Positions 24,376 through 31,355 of a stretch of 64,000 nt of DNA are shown in pieces. Made by a program: the position numbers and the translations under genes. Numbering within the stretch: position 1 is the first letter of the stretch; the number at the start of each line of letters is the position of its first letter. The notes below the pieces were generated by a model, which did no database searches, was not told the DNA's origin, and saw only the letters and a program-made list of their open reading frames with translations. The stretch is from Bradyrhizobium diazoefficiens (GTDB taxonomy: Bacteria > Pseudomonadota > Alphaproteobacteria > Rhizobiales > Xanthobacteraceae): the NCBI RefSeq assembly GCF_016616425.1, contig NZ_CP067101.1, forward strand, positions 3,720,001-3,784,000, written 5' to 3'.

Positions 24376-24456
24376 ATGGCCGCAGAAGAGATCGCGCGAA
24401 ATTTGCTTGCCTTGCCCCGCGTCCTTTTGCACTCTTCGCGCGAAGGAGATCAACGC

Positions 24457-24738
24457 ATGACAAAAATGACCGTCGCATGTGCGCTCGGAACAGCGCTGGT
24501 GCTGGGCAGCCTCGGAACATCAGGCGCTGACGCCCGGACGCGCAAAGCCGTCGTCCTTCGCACACCACAAGAGCGGCTCATCGTCACCGCGCCCGTGCTG
24601 AGGCCGACACCGTGGGATTACAATGTCGTTCCGCGCTATCGCTATCGCCCGGAAGACGACCGGGTCGATCCCTACGGCCCGCCGCTGGTGCCGTCCTATA
24701 TTCGCTATGAGGGATGGCGGTGGCCGTATTGGTGGTAA
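24457..24738 (+). CDS. Small secreted Tyr/Pro-rich protein
   Basis: A 93-residue exported protein: signal peptide (about 1-27; VACALGTALVLGSLGTSGADA) and a mature chain rich in Arg, Pro, Tyr and Trp (PTPWDYNVVPRYRYRPEDDRVDPYGPPLVPSYIRYEGWRWPYWW). GAAGGAG lies 8 nt upstream of ATG 24457. Function unknown; small proteins of this composition are common in Bradyrhizobium. Confidence 0.68.
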   Translation: MTKMTVACALGTALVLGSLGTSGADARTRKAVVLRTPQERLIVTAPVLRPTPWDYNVVPRYRYRPEDDRVDPYGPPLVPSYIRYEGWRWPYWW

Positions 24739-24752
24739 GGGCGGCGGCAATT

Positions 24753-24869
24753 CGTAGGGTGGGCAAAGCTTCCGCCATAGCTCGAAGAGCGAAGGCGGAA
24801 GCGTGCCTACCAACCCTAGCTCGGTAGGACGTGGTGGGCACGGCACAGGGTGCCTTTGCCCACCCTACG
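24753..24869. repeat. Palindromic intergenic repeat, CGTAGGGTGGGCAAAG family
   Basis: A 117-bp element with perfect 16-bp terminal inverted repeats: CGTAGGGTGGGCAAAG (24753-24768) and CTTTGCCCACCCTACG (24854-24869). An inner hairpin pairs TCCGCC with GGCGGA. It fills the space between two convergent genes (24738 and 24920). The arrangement is MITE-like; a related shorter copy (GATGGGT...ACCCATCCTACG) is at about 26633-26664. Confidence 0.75.
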
Positions 24870-24919
24870 GCACCACGGCACTGGCCGCCATCCTCCGCCG
24901 TAACCCCTTCGCCGATTGC

Positions 24920-25783
24920 TTAAGTCCTGCGACGCTTCGTAGCCTGGCCGATGACCCGGGGACTGGAGAAGTCCGCTTCAGCCTCCAGGCTGCCATCCGG
25001 GTTGGTGACGCTGCCGGTGAAGGCCTCGCGCCAGTCGCCGAGCATCTCGTCGCGATCCGGCCAGTCGTCCATGGATTCGAGGTCGCGATACATCGCAAAC
25101 GGACGCAGCGTGCTTTCGTAGAAATCGACCTGGTCGTGGCGGCGATATTGCCGCTTCTGGTAGCCGTTCCAATGTAGCAACTGGCCGAGAGGCCGCCGAT
25201 AACGGCGGTCCTGGTCGATTGCGGGATAGCCGACCGGAATGGTGCCGTAGGCTTTCATCCATGCGGGATAGCCGAGCACCGCGGCAAGCTCGCGGTTGGT
25301 CTCGTCCTCGCCGCCGCCGGACAGCCAGGCCGATGTCAGGCCTTCGGCGGTGACGCCGAGCTGGATGTTCTGGATCGCAGCGCCGAGCGAGCAGAAGAAG
25401 ATCGCCTCGTTGTTGGCGCGGTACTCGGCGTCGAATTCGGCGGAGGTCGCCTGTGGAAAGCAGACCTTCCAGCGGGGATCGCCAAGCACCAGGATGATCG
25501 CGACGGTGTTGGCGAGATAGGTTTTCTTGACGGCCGGAAATCCCTTGGCGTGATCCACCAGCCGCTGCGCCTGGCGCAGGAAGACGGTGAGGACCTCGTC
25601 GCGAACGGCGGGATCGTCGACGACGATGAAATCCCAGCACTGCACATTGGCGCCGGAGGGCGCCCAGCGTCCGCAATCGACGATCCGCTCGAGCACGTCG
25701 CGGCCGACCTTGCGGCCCGGCTCGAATTTTCGCACGCTGCGGCGCTTGCGAATGACGTCCTGAAACAGCGCGCGCTCCGGCAT
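24920..25783 (-). CDS. Nitroreductase family protein
   Basis: A 287-residue FMN-dependent nitroreductase-fold protein. FMN-binding features: the RKRRSVRKFEPG stretch at the N-terminus, GRWAPSGANVQCWDFIVVDD, and the distal SLGAAIQNIQLGVTAEGLTSAWLSGGG segment with the GxxxQxxxLxA pattern. Compared with typical 200-residue members it has a C-terminal extension (about 205-287; LLHWNGYQKRQYRRHDQVDFYE...). The substrate is unknown. ATG 25783 follows GGAGGCGG; a longer frame reaches 25906 but overlaps the mazE promoter region. Confidence 0.85.
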   Translation of the reverse strand: MPERALFQDVIRKRRSVRKFEPGRKVGRDVLERIVDCGRWAPSGANVQCWDFIVVDDPAVRDEVLTVFLRQAQRLVDHAKGFPAVKKTYLANTVAIILVLGDPRWKVCFPQATSAEFDAEYRANNEAIFFCSLGAAIQNIQLGVTAEGLTSAWLSGGGEDETNRELAAVLGYPAWMKAYGTIPVGYPAIDQDRRYRRPLGQLLHWNGYQKRQYRRHDQVDFYESTLRPFAMYRDLESMDDWPDRDEMLGDWREAFTGSVTNPDGSLEAEADFSSPRVIGQATKRRRT

Positions 25784-25922
25784 TTCCGCCTCCGTCGATT
25801 GCGAATGCTCGGGATATAGCACGGGGACTTCGCGGCGGGCGCGGGAAAAAGCCGCGGATGATGTCCATTGACCGGCTTCGAGATCGTATCTACATTGTAT
25901 CATCAATTGTCGGAGACCGAGG

Positions 25923-26177
25923 ATGAAGGTGGCATTTCAGAAGTGGGGCAACAGCCTTGCGCTGCGCGTGCCGAAGGCATTCGCCGACGAAATCGGGGCG
26001 CGCGACGGCCGGGCTGCGGAGATGACCGTGAACAACGGAAAGCTGGTGATCGAGATCGCGCTGCCCAAGCGGCGCAAACGCCGCTATGCGCTCGACGAAC
26101 TGGTTGCCGGGATCACGCCGGACAATCGTCATGACGAGATCGATTGGGGGCCGGCCGTTGGCAACGAAGTCTGGTGA
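25923..26177 (+). CDS. mazE: MazE-type antitoxin (AbrB/SpoVT fold)
   Basis: An 84-residue swapped-hairpin DNA-binding antitoxin. It has the family signature VAFQKWGNSLALRVPKAFADEIGARDGRAAEMTVNNGKLVIEIA (about 3-47), followed by an acidic C-terminal tail (LDELVAGITPDNRHDEIDWGPAVGNEVW) that would bind and neutralise MazF. Its 3' end overlaps the toxin frame, so the two genes are translationally linked. The pair should be autoregulated by MazE binding near the start; the WxNS motif is intact. Confidence 0.93.
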   Translation: MKVAFQKWGNSLALRVPKAFADEIGARDGRAAEMTVNNGKLVIEIALPKRRKRRYALDELVAGITPDNRHDEIDWGPAVGNEVW

Positions 26178-26511
26178 CCATTGCCCGGAGGCCGGCGATT
26201 TCATCTGGATCGATCTGGATCCCACGGTCGGCCACGAACAAAGCGGCCGGCGACCTGCCATCGTGGTATCGCCGCGCAGCTACAATGCGGCAGCGGGCCT
26301 TTGCGTGATCTGCCCGATCACCAGCCGCGTGCGCGGCTATCCATTCGAAGCCGTGTTGCCCGAAGGTGCAGGCCTACGCGGCGCCGTTCTCGCAGACCAA
26401 CCCCGGAGCATCTCCTGGGAGAAACGACCGATCGCGCATGCCGGACGGGCACCTGACATCCTGCTCACCGAAGTCCGCGAACGGTTGGCTGCGCTGCTGG
26501 GAATCGATTGA
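26158..26511 (+). CDS. mazF: MazF/ChpB/PemK-type endoribonuclease toxin
   Basis: A 117-residue toxin that cleaves mRNA at short sequences. The conserved core is visible: GDFIWIDLDPTVGHEQSGRRPAIVVSPRSYN (with the loop Gly-His-Glu and the RRP-A-x-V motif), CVICPITSRVRGYPFEAVLP, and GAVLADQPRSISWEKRPI (the Asp-Gln segment around the active site). The start is uncertain: TTG 26158 overlaps mazE by 20 nt, and the in-frame ATG at 26131 is an alternative. All core residues are intact, so it is probably active. Confidence 0.88.
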   Translation: MATKSGDHCPEAGDFIWIDLDPTVGHEQSGRRPAIVVSPRSYNAAAGLCVICPITSRVRGYPFEAVLPEGAGLRGAVLADQPRSISWEKRPIAHAGRAPDILLTEVRERLAALLGID

Positions 26512-26521
26512 GCCTGTCGCT

Positions 26522-26610
26522 CAGGTGATGCCACCGTGCGCTTTAAGTGCTGGACAGGTCGTGCGTCGGTGAGCTTGAGGTTTGGGAGTTTGGTGCACTG
26601 TCACCGTAAT
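26522..26610. repeat. Partial copy of the TTACGGTGAC inverted-repeat element
   Basis: GGTGCACTGTCACCGTAAT at 26592-26610 is one intact arm of the element seen at 28002-28074 and 29772-29834. A strongly degenerate opposite arm (GGTGATGCCACCGTGCGCTT) begins near 26524. It lies 11 bp after the mazF stop. Confidence 0.5.
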
Positions 26611-26765
26611 CCATCACGCTCGATCCTGGAATGATGGGTTTCGCAAGGGCTCTACCCATCCTACGCGCTGCAATACCGTTGGATGCCCACACTCTGAACA
26701 TTCGGTCGGAGGAACGGACATTGGGATCATTTCGTTGCATGGGGGGCTCGTTCGAGGAGGACATC

Positions 26766-27053
26766 ATGAAAATAACGATCATCGCGCTCACTGCTGCTGC
26801 TGCCATCGCCGCAGCACCAGCCGTGCTGGCTCAGGGTGTATCGAGCAAGACGCCCGGTCACGAGATGCAGCAAACGGGTTCCAAGAAAGGCGAGCCGGGT
26901 GCTTCCGGCTACTCTCCTGGACATAAGATGCATCACGCGAAAGTGTCGAAGTCGAAGAAGGCCCACCGCGGCGCATCCAGTTACGCTCCGGGACAAACCA
27001 CCGGCACAAGCACGAAGCCAGCCACCGGCTCTAGCACAAAGTCCGGCTACTGA
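26766..27053 (+). CDS. Small secreted Ser/Gly/Thr-rich protein
   Basis: A 95-residue exported protein with signal peptide (about 1-22; IIALTAAAAIAAAPAVLAQ). The hydrophilic mature chain has imperfect repeats of the type S-x-Y-(S/A)-P-G (GASGYSPGHKMHH, GASSYAPGQTTG). GAGGAGG lies 8 nt upstream of ATG 26766. The repeat type is found in many small Bradyrhizobium exported proteins; function unknown. Confidence 0.68.
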   Translation: MKITIIALTAAAAIAAAPAVLAQGVSSKTPGHEMQQTGSKKGEPGASGYSPGHKMHHAKVSKSKKAHRGASSYAPGQTTGTSTKPATGSSTKSGY

Positions 27054-27351
27054 AGTCCGCATGCTCGAATTCAAGTGCTCGAGGACCGGCGGATTCGGCA
27101 GCACGTAGAACGTAGTTGAACGGGGGGCATTGCTTACCGTCTTCACTCGCCGAGCTTCGGCGAGAGTGGGCCTGTGCGCACTGGTGGAGTTACGGCGGAC
27201 GAGCCGCGTCACCCTGCGAGCAAATTGCCGTTATCCGCCGCAAGCCGCGGAAACTGCCGCTTCATCGCATCGACCGTCGTGACGTAGACAGCAACGAGGG
27301 CGATGATTGGTTCCGCAGCCGGTATTGCTTCGCCCCACTAATTGCCGGAAA

Positions 27352-27867
27352 TCAATAGCGGCCGCCGCTGCCCTTTTGCTGCGTGATCCAGTCCGACAAT
27401 GTTTTCCGTGTCGATCCCGCAGTCCGGCCCGGTGATGCCTTCGGATTGTCGCGGACGCCTTTCGTCGAACGGGTGCGCGGCGCTTCCGTTGCGTTGACGC
27501 TCTTCAAGGCAGCCGTCGATGCCTCTGCGGCTTCCTTCTCCAGGCGCAACTGTTTCAATCGCGCCATCTTGATGCGCTCTACCTCGACCTCGGGCCCGTC
27601 GGACAGCAGCGGCTTGTGTTGAGCAAGCTCGGCCGGGACCAGAACGCCGATAATGGTTGTCTCGCCGAGCGCCTTGCAGGCTTCGAGCCGATGCAGTCCC
27701 TCGACCAGAACGAGGCGGTCTCCGTCGCGCCGAACGGAAATGGGGGCTTGTTGTCCGATGTCCAGAATACTTTCCGCGATTTCCCCGACGATCTCGGGCT
27801 TGATGGCTTTTTTCATTTTCGTGGGAACGAAAATCTTCTCGATCGGGAAGCTTTCCGATTTGGGCAT
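27352..27867 (-). CDS. ParB N-terminal-like (ParB/Srx fold) protein
   Basis: A 171-residue protein with a ParB-type nuclease/CTPase fold: KSESFPIEKIFVPTKMKKAIKPEIVGEIAESILDIGQQAPISVRRDGDRLVLVEGLHRLEACKALG. This contains the conserved Q-x-P-I-x-V strand and the E-G-x-H-R box. The helix-turn-helix and dimerisation domains of chromosomal ParB are missing. The C-terminal half (about 95-171) is a charged coil and a basic tail, so it is not a segregation ParB. Such stand-alone proteins occur on mobile DNA; here it borders an element-flanked cluster. Confidence 0.82.
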   Translation of the reverse strand: MPKSESFPIEKIFVPTKMKKAIKPEIVGEIAESILDIGQQAPISVRRDGDRLVLVEGLHRLEACKALGETTIIGVLVPAELAQHKPLLSDGPEVEVERIKMARLKQLRLEKEAAEASTAALKSVNATEAPRTRSTKGVRDNPKASPGRTAGSTRKTLSDWITQQKGSGGRY

Positions 27868-28001
27868 AACTTGACTCCGCTACTACCGGGCTCGTCGGAA
27901 CCCATGCCGGTGGTGTCTGAAGTTTAGGAGGGAAGGGCAAGACCGCAAAGGCAATTTGGCCGCGAATATCGATGAGCATCGAAGCCGGAACCAAACTGCG
28001 A

Positions 28002-28074
28002 TTACGGTGACGGTGCTGGAACAGAAATTAGCGTGTCTCACTTATGGGGTGCAGTCCAACACTGTCTCCGTAAC
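28002..28074. mobile_element. TTACGGTGAC inverted-repeat mini-element, left copy
   Basis: A 73-bp unit with imperfect terminal inverted repeats: TTACGGTGACGGTGCT (28002-28017) and AACACTGTCTCCGTAA (28058-28073), 13 of 16 paired. The same ends, better preserved, form the copy at 29772-29834. Between the two copies lie only lysR, the cupin pseudogene and the aldo/keto reductase fragment. No transposase is present, so this may be a non-autonomous element or a recombination scar. Confidence 0.55.
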
Positions 28075-28103
28075 CTAGGACCTACAAGCTGAAGTGACCA
28101 AAC

Positions 28104-29000
28104 TTACGCCGGCCGGTAGCGCAGAGTTTCGACCAATATCGAGAAGGCTGGCGTCGGTTGACGGCGGCTCGGGTAATATAAGTGATAGCCTGAAAACGGC
28201 GCGCACCAGTCCTCCAGCACCTGAACGAGCCTGCCTCGCGCCACGTCTGCCTTCACTTGGTCTTCGGGCATGTAGGCAAGCCCGAGCCCGGCGCGGACGG
28301 CATTCATCCGCATGGCCATGTTGTTGAACACCAGTTGCCCGTCGACCCGGACCCTCAGCGCACGGCCTCGCTTCTCGAACTCCCAGGCGTAGGTGCCACC
28401 GCGGGTCGGAAGCCGGATGTTGATGCAATTGTGGTCGGTGAGATCCTGCGGCTTTTTCGGCGCCGTCCGCTTCGCGAAGTATGACGGCGAACCCACCACG
28501 GCCATCCGGAAGTCGGGTCCGATGCGCACCGCGATCATATCCTTGGCGATCTGCTCGCCCAGGCGAACGCCTGCGTCGTACCGCTCGGCTACGATGTCGA
28601 TCAGACCGTAATCCGTAACCAGTTCGACCTTAATGTCGGGATAGGCAGGCAGCAGCTTCTCGATCGCCGGCCACAGAACGGTTTCAGCCGCGTGCTCGCC
28701 GGCCGTGATCCGGATCGTGCCCGCTGGTTTGTCCCGCATCTCGCTCAATCCTGCCAACTCGGTCTCGAGCTCGTCGAAACGAGGGCCGATGGTCCGCAGG
28801 AGCCTTTCTCCGGCTGCGGTCGGGGCGACGCTGCGCGTCGTTCGCGCGAGCAGACGGACGCCGAGGCGGGCCTCAAGCCCGCGAACGGCATGACTCAAGG
28901 CGGACTGAGAGACACCGAGCTTGGCCGCGGCCCGGGTGAAGTTCCGCTCTCGGGCGACGGCCAGAAAACCAAGAAAGTCGTTGAGATTCTCACGCAGCAT
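28104..29000 (-). CDS. LysR family transcriptional regulator
   Basis: A 298-residue LysR-type regulator. The winged helix-turn-helix is at about 1-65 (FLAVARERNFTRAAAKLGVSQSALSHAVRGLEARLGVRLLARTTRSVAPT). The effector domain spans about 90-295, with the usual AERYDAGVRLGEQIAKDMIAVRIG and MRMNAVRAGLGLAYMPEDQV segments. It is divergent from a cupin gene that in related bacteria is often followed by an aldo/keto reductase. Here both neighbours are broken, so the regulator may be an orphan. The gene itself is intact. Confidence 0.92.
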   Translation of the reverse strand: MLRENLNDFLGFLAVARERNFTRAAAKLGVSQSALSHAVRGLEARLGVRLLARTTRSVAPTAAGERLLRTIGPRFDELETELAGLSEMRDKPAGTIRITAGEHAAETVLWPAIEKLLPAYPDIKVELVTDYGLIDIVAERYDAGVRLGEQIAKDMIAVRIGPDFRMAVVGSPSYFAKRTAPKKPQDLTDHNCINIRLPTRGGTYAWEFEKRGRALRVRVDGQLVFNNMAMRMNAVRAGLGLAYMPEDQVKADVARGRLVQVLEDWCAPFSGYHLYYPSRRQPTPAFSILVETLRYRPA

Positions 29001-29141
29001 TTATGAGCACCATTCATAGAAGCGTGCTTGTTTTAGCACCTAATCGCGGGCATGACAGGGGATTACCTTCCGACCATCGACGGCCTTAGGAGCCTCTTCT
29101 CCAGCCGTCAGTTGAGCGCGTGCCAACAGAGGAGCATCCTC

Positions 29142-29542
29142 ATGGACATCAAGCGCAGCGGCTCTCGGCCCTCCGGAAAGGGCCCACCCGATTACTTCAC
29201 CGGCGCGGTTCGCGTGGATCCGCTGTTCGAAGCCCCGAGCCGGCGCGAGCGCGCGGCGCTCTCGTCACCTTCGAACCCGGCGCCCGAACCGCCTGGCACA
29301 CTCATCCGCTCGGTCAGACGTTGATCGTCACGTCGGGGTTGGGCTGGGTGCAGCGGGATGGCGGCCCGGTGGAGGAGATCCGGCCGGGAGACGTCGTGTG
29401 GTTCGAGCCTGGCGAGAAGCATTGGCACGGCGCCACCAGCGACACCGGCATGAGCCATATTGCGATCCAGGAAGCGCTGAACGGCAGCCCCGTCGCGTGG
29501 CTGGAGAAGGTCAGCGACGAGCAATATCCGTCGCGCTCATAG
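29142..29542 (+). pseudogene. Cupin-domain protein, frameshifted
   Basis: Normal cupin sequence is split over two frames. ATG 29142 begins [21 protein letters not shown]...VRVDPLFEA. After the C-run at 29233-29236 the continuation is found one frame over as [39 protein letters not shown]...[34 protein letters not shown] to 29542. One missing base restores a complete protein of about 133 residues with both metal-site motifs (HTHP and GEKHWHGA). A sequencing error in the cytosine run cannot be excluded. Confidence 0.75.
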
Positions 29543-29551
29543 GAGACGAAC

Positions 29552-29771
29552 ATGAAGACACGAACATTGGGAAGGAGCGGCCTCGAAGTATCGGCCATGG
29601 GTTCGGATGCATGGGCCTGAACTTCGGCTACGGGCACGCGCTGGCGAAGCAGGATGCCGTGGACATGATCCGCGCGGCCTACGATCGCGGCGTGACCTTC
29701 TTCGACACCGCCGAGGTCTACGGGCCCTTCACCAACGAGGAGCTTGTGGGCGCAGCGCTGGCTTCCGGCCA
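29552..29771 (+). pseudogene. Aldo/keto reductase, frameshifted and truncated
   Basis: ATG 29552 begins [17 protein letters not shown] and hits an early TGA. The expected continuation [56 protein letters not shown] is in the next frame, as if one T were lost near 29602 (GGTTCGG for GGTTTCGG). The gene stops abruptly at 29771, exactly where the inverted-repeat element begins. Only about 70 of the usual 330 residues remain; the catalytic Asp and Tyr (FFDTAEVYG) are present, Lys and His are lost. Confidence 0.8.
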
Positions 29772-29834
29772 TTACGGTGACGGTGCACTTAATTGCAAAG
29801 CGTGGGCCCAGGATTTAGTGCACTGTCACCGTAA
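29772..29834. mobile_element. TTACGGTGAC inverted-repeat mini-element, right copy
   Basis: A 63-bp unit with well-matched ends: TTACGGTGACGGTGCACTTA (29772-29791, one further A) and TTAGTGCACTGTCACCGTAA (29815-29834), 19 positions paired with one gap, around a 22-bp loop. It truncates the aldo/keto reductase remnant. The same end sequence is in the copy at 28002-28074 and as a single arm at 26592-26610. Confidence 0.65.
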
Positions 29835-29856
29835 CACCCCCGTAACACCGTCTGGA

Positions 29857-31260
29857 TCAACTTGGTGAATAGGGTGGCCAAGAACTCGGACGTAGAGAGT
29901 GCGCGGGGTGGGTGGTGTTGGCGGTTGCTGTTGCAGCGTTCAATGTTGCCGGATCGAAGTGTACGACTGCTGCGAGATCTGCTCCCTCGAAGGCAACATC
30001 TGGGAGGGGACCGAAACCAATCTCGGAGTCCGACCCCAAGCGTAGACCGCGCAACCTAGATTTTACGACCATACAGTCATCGACGATCAGCTTTGTAGAA
30101 ATATCGTCGCGCGAGTAACGACCTATGAGTTGCACGTTGTAGAGTGTTGAATCGTGTAGCGTCAAACTCGCTAGATCGCCTGAAACGCGTGCATCAAACG
30201 CTTGGCAAAAGTATGTGCCAAGTTTACTTCTCTCTGTCAGTCTGAATGAGGCCCCAGAGAGCTGGCAGAATTCTAGTTGCACATCTGCGTTAGAGCCAAA
30301 GAACCTAGTGCCAACGATGAGCGACTCATTAATCGCGAAGCGACAGCTGGTCGCATCAAAGCTGCAGCGAACAAAAATGCATCGCTTGAAGTCAATCAAT
30401 GACAGCAGCTGTGCTGTAAAGAGTCTGCCGACAAAGAGGCACTCATAGAGCGTGTATTTATTGAACGTGTCGCGCAGGGGCTCTTGCAACGCAAGTGCAT
30501 CCGCGGCCTCATTTACGTCAACTCTGGTTTCCGGAACGGAGGCTGACCATTCATTGAGCTCTTTCAACTGCCCGTCAATCGTCTTTATCCATGCGTTCTT
30601 GGCAGCTAGAGTTGCTTCCAGGGGCGCGGGGCTGTGAGGGTATCGCGACCAATCCCAGGCCGATGCTGGATCCCAAGTGAGTTTTGTAATCAAGTCGCCC
30701 GCGCGACTTGACCAAGAGTTCTCGCGAATGTAGGCGCGTAGAGTGTTCCCGATCTTATCTCGATCCCGCACGCTTTCTTCTGCTAACCTCGCCAAGGCGT
30801 GAATTCCGCCCAGCCGGACTTCGATGTTGGGCACGGTCGTGGTGGTTTCTTCTTTTCCTGCCACAGATTGGATCGTTCGCTTTACTTCTCTGGTTTGACC
30901 GAGTTGCTCAATGGCTCGTGCAAAGATTGAAGTGTAATGGGTCTCCCGATCGATTTGAGTTTTAGCTTCACTAATTTGGGTCTGCCGGTCGAGTATTATA
31001 AGTCTCCATATAATGAGGGGGAGGCCCACCACGCCCGCCAAAATGGGCAACGCTGCTTTCGTTGCTTCGGCCGCTCGCCTTTGATCGCCGCTTACCAGAT
31101 CGACCAGTAGCCAGGCGAGCGAAAGCACGCCGATGCATATTAGCAGCGCGAAGACCGAGATCCCGATCACGCTGAGGGTTGTAGTGATTGCGAAGGGAGG
31201 CCTGCGGAATAGCCCAGAGAGTCGTAACGGCCATCCCTTTTCCCGGCTGGCGGCGGTCAT
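29857..31260 (-). CDS. Membrane protein with pentapeptide-like C-terminal region
   Basis: A 467-residue protein with two N-terminal membrane helices (about 24-53 and 69-89), a charged coiled region (QISEAKTQIDRETHYTSIFARAIEQLGQ), and a Cys/Phe-rich C-terminal half. The latter shows pentapeptide-like periodicity (FKRCIFVRCSFDATSCRFAI, FCQLSGASFRL, LHDSTLYNVQL), suggesting a right-handed beta helix. The middle segment EVRLGGIHALARLAEESVRD is characteristic of a large family of such membrane/pentapeptide proteins. Base composition is close to 50-55% GC, far below its neighbours, and it abuts the mini-element at 29772, so recent acquisition is likely. Some homologous architectures occur in defence or accessory islands. 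No function assigned. Confidence 0.72.
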   Translation of the reverse strand: MTAASREKGWPLRLSGLFRRPPFAITTTLSVIGISVFALLICIGVLSLAWLLVDLVSGDQRRAAEATKAALPILAGVVGLPLIIWRLIILDRQTQISEAKTQIDRETHYTSIFARAIEQLGQTREVKRTIQSVAGKEETTTTVPNIEVRLGGIHALARLAEESVRDRDKIGNTLRAYIRENSWSSRAGDLITKLTWDPASAWDWSRYPHSPAPLEATLAAKNAWIKTIDGQLKELNEWSASVPETRVDVNEAADALALQEPLRDTFNKYTLYECLFVGRLFTAQLLSLIDFKRCIFVRCSFDATSCRFAINESLIVGTRFFGSNADVQLEFCQLSGASFRLTERSKLGTYFCQAFDARVSGDLASLTLHDSTLYNVQLIGRYSRDDISTKLIVDDCMVVKSRLRGLRLGSDSEIGFGPLPDVAFEGADLAAVVHFDPATLNAATATANTTHPAHSLRPSSWPPYSPS

Positions 31261-31293
31261 GAGAAGCTCGCAAAGTTGTGCAGTCGGTTAAAA

Positions 31294-31319
31294 GAAAGCC
31301 GCTCATAGGAGCGGCTTTC
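31294..31319 (-). terminator. Rho-independent terminator of nrdJ
   Basis: AAAGCCGCTC (31295-31304) and GAGCGGCTTT (31309-31318) form perfect arms with a 4-nt ATAG loop, extended by one G-C pair. On the minus strand it is followed by a thymine-rich CTTTTAACC. It lies 37 nt downstream of the nrdJ stop. Confidence 0.85.
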
Positions 31320-31355
31320 GACTTATACTCTAAAGTCGGTGGGACAATTACCCCC

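Noticed and set aside
27352..27867. Chromosome-partition ParB with a parS-like site
   Set aside because: Only the N-terminal fold is present; helix-turn-helix, dimerisation domain, parA and parS are absent. Treated as a stand-alone ParB-like protein.
29120..29542. An intact 140-residue protein in one frame over the cupin region
   Set aside because: The first 37 residues are not cupin-like, while the true N-terminus is found in the neighbouring frame. It is better described as a single frameshifted gene.
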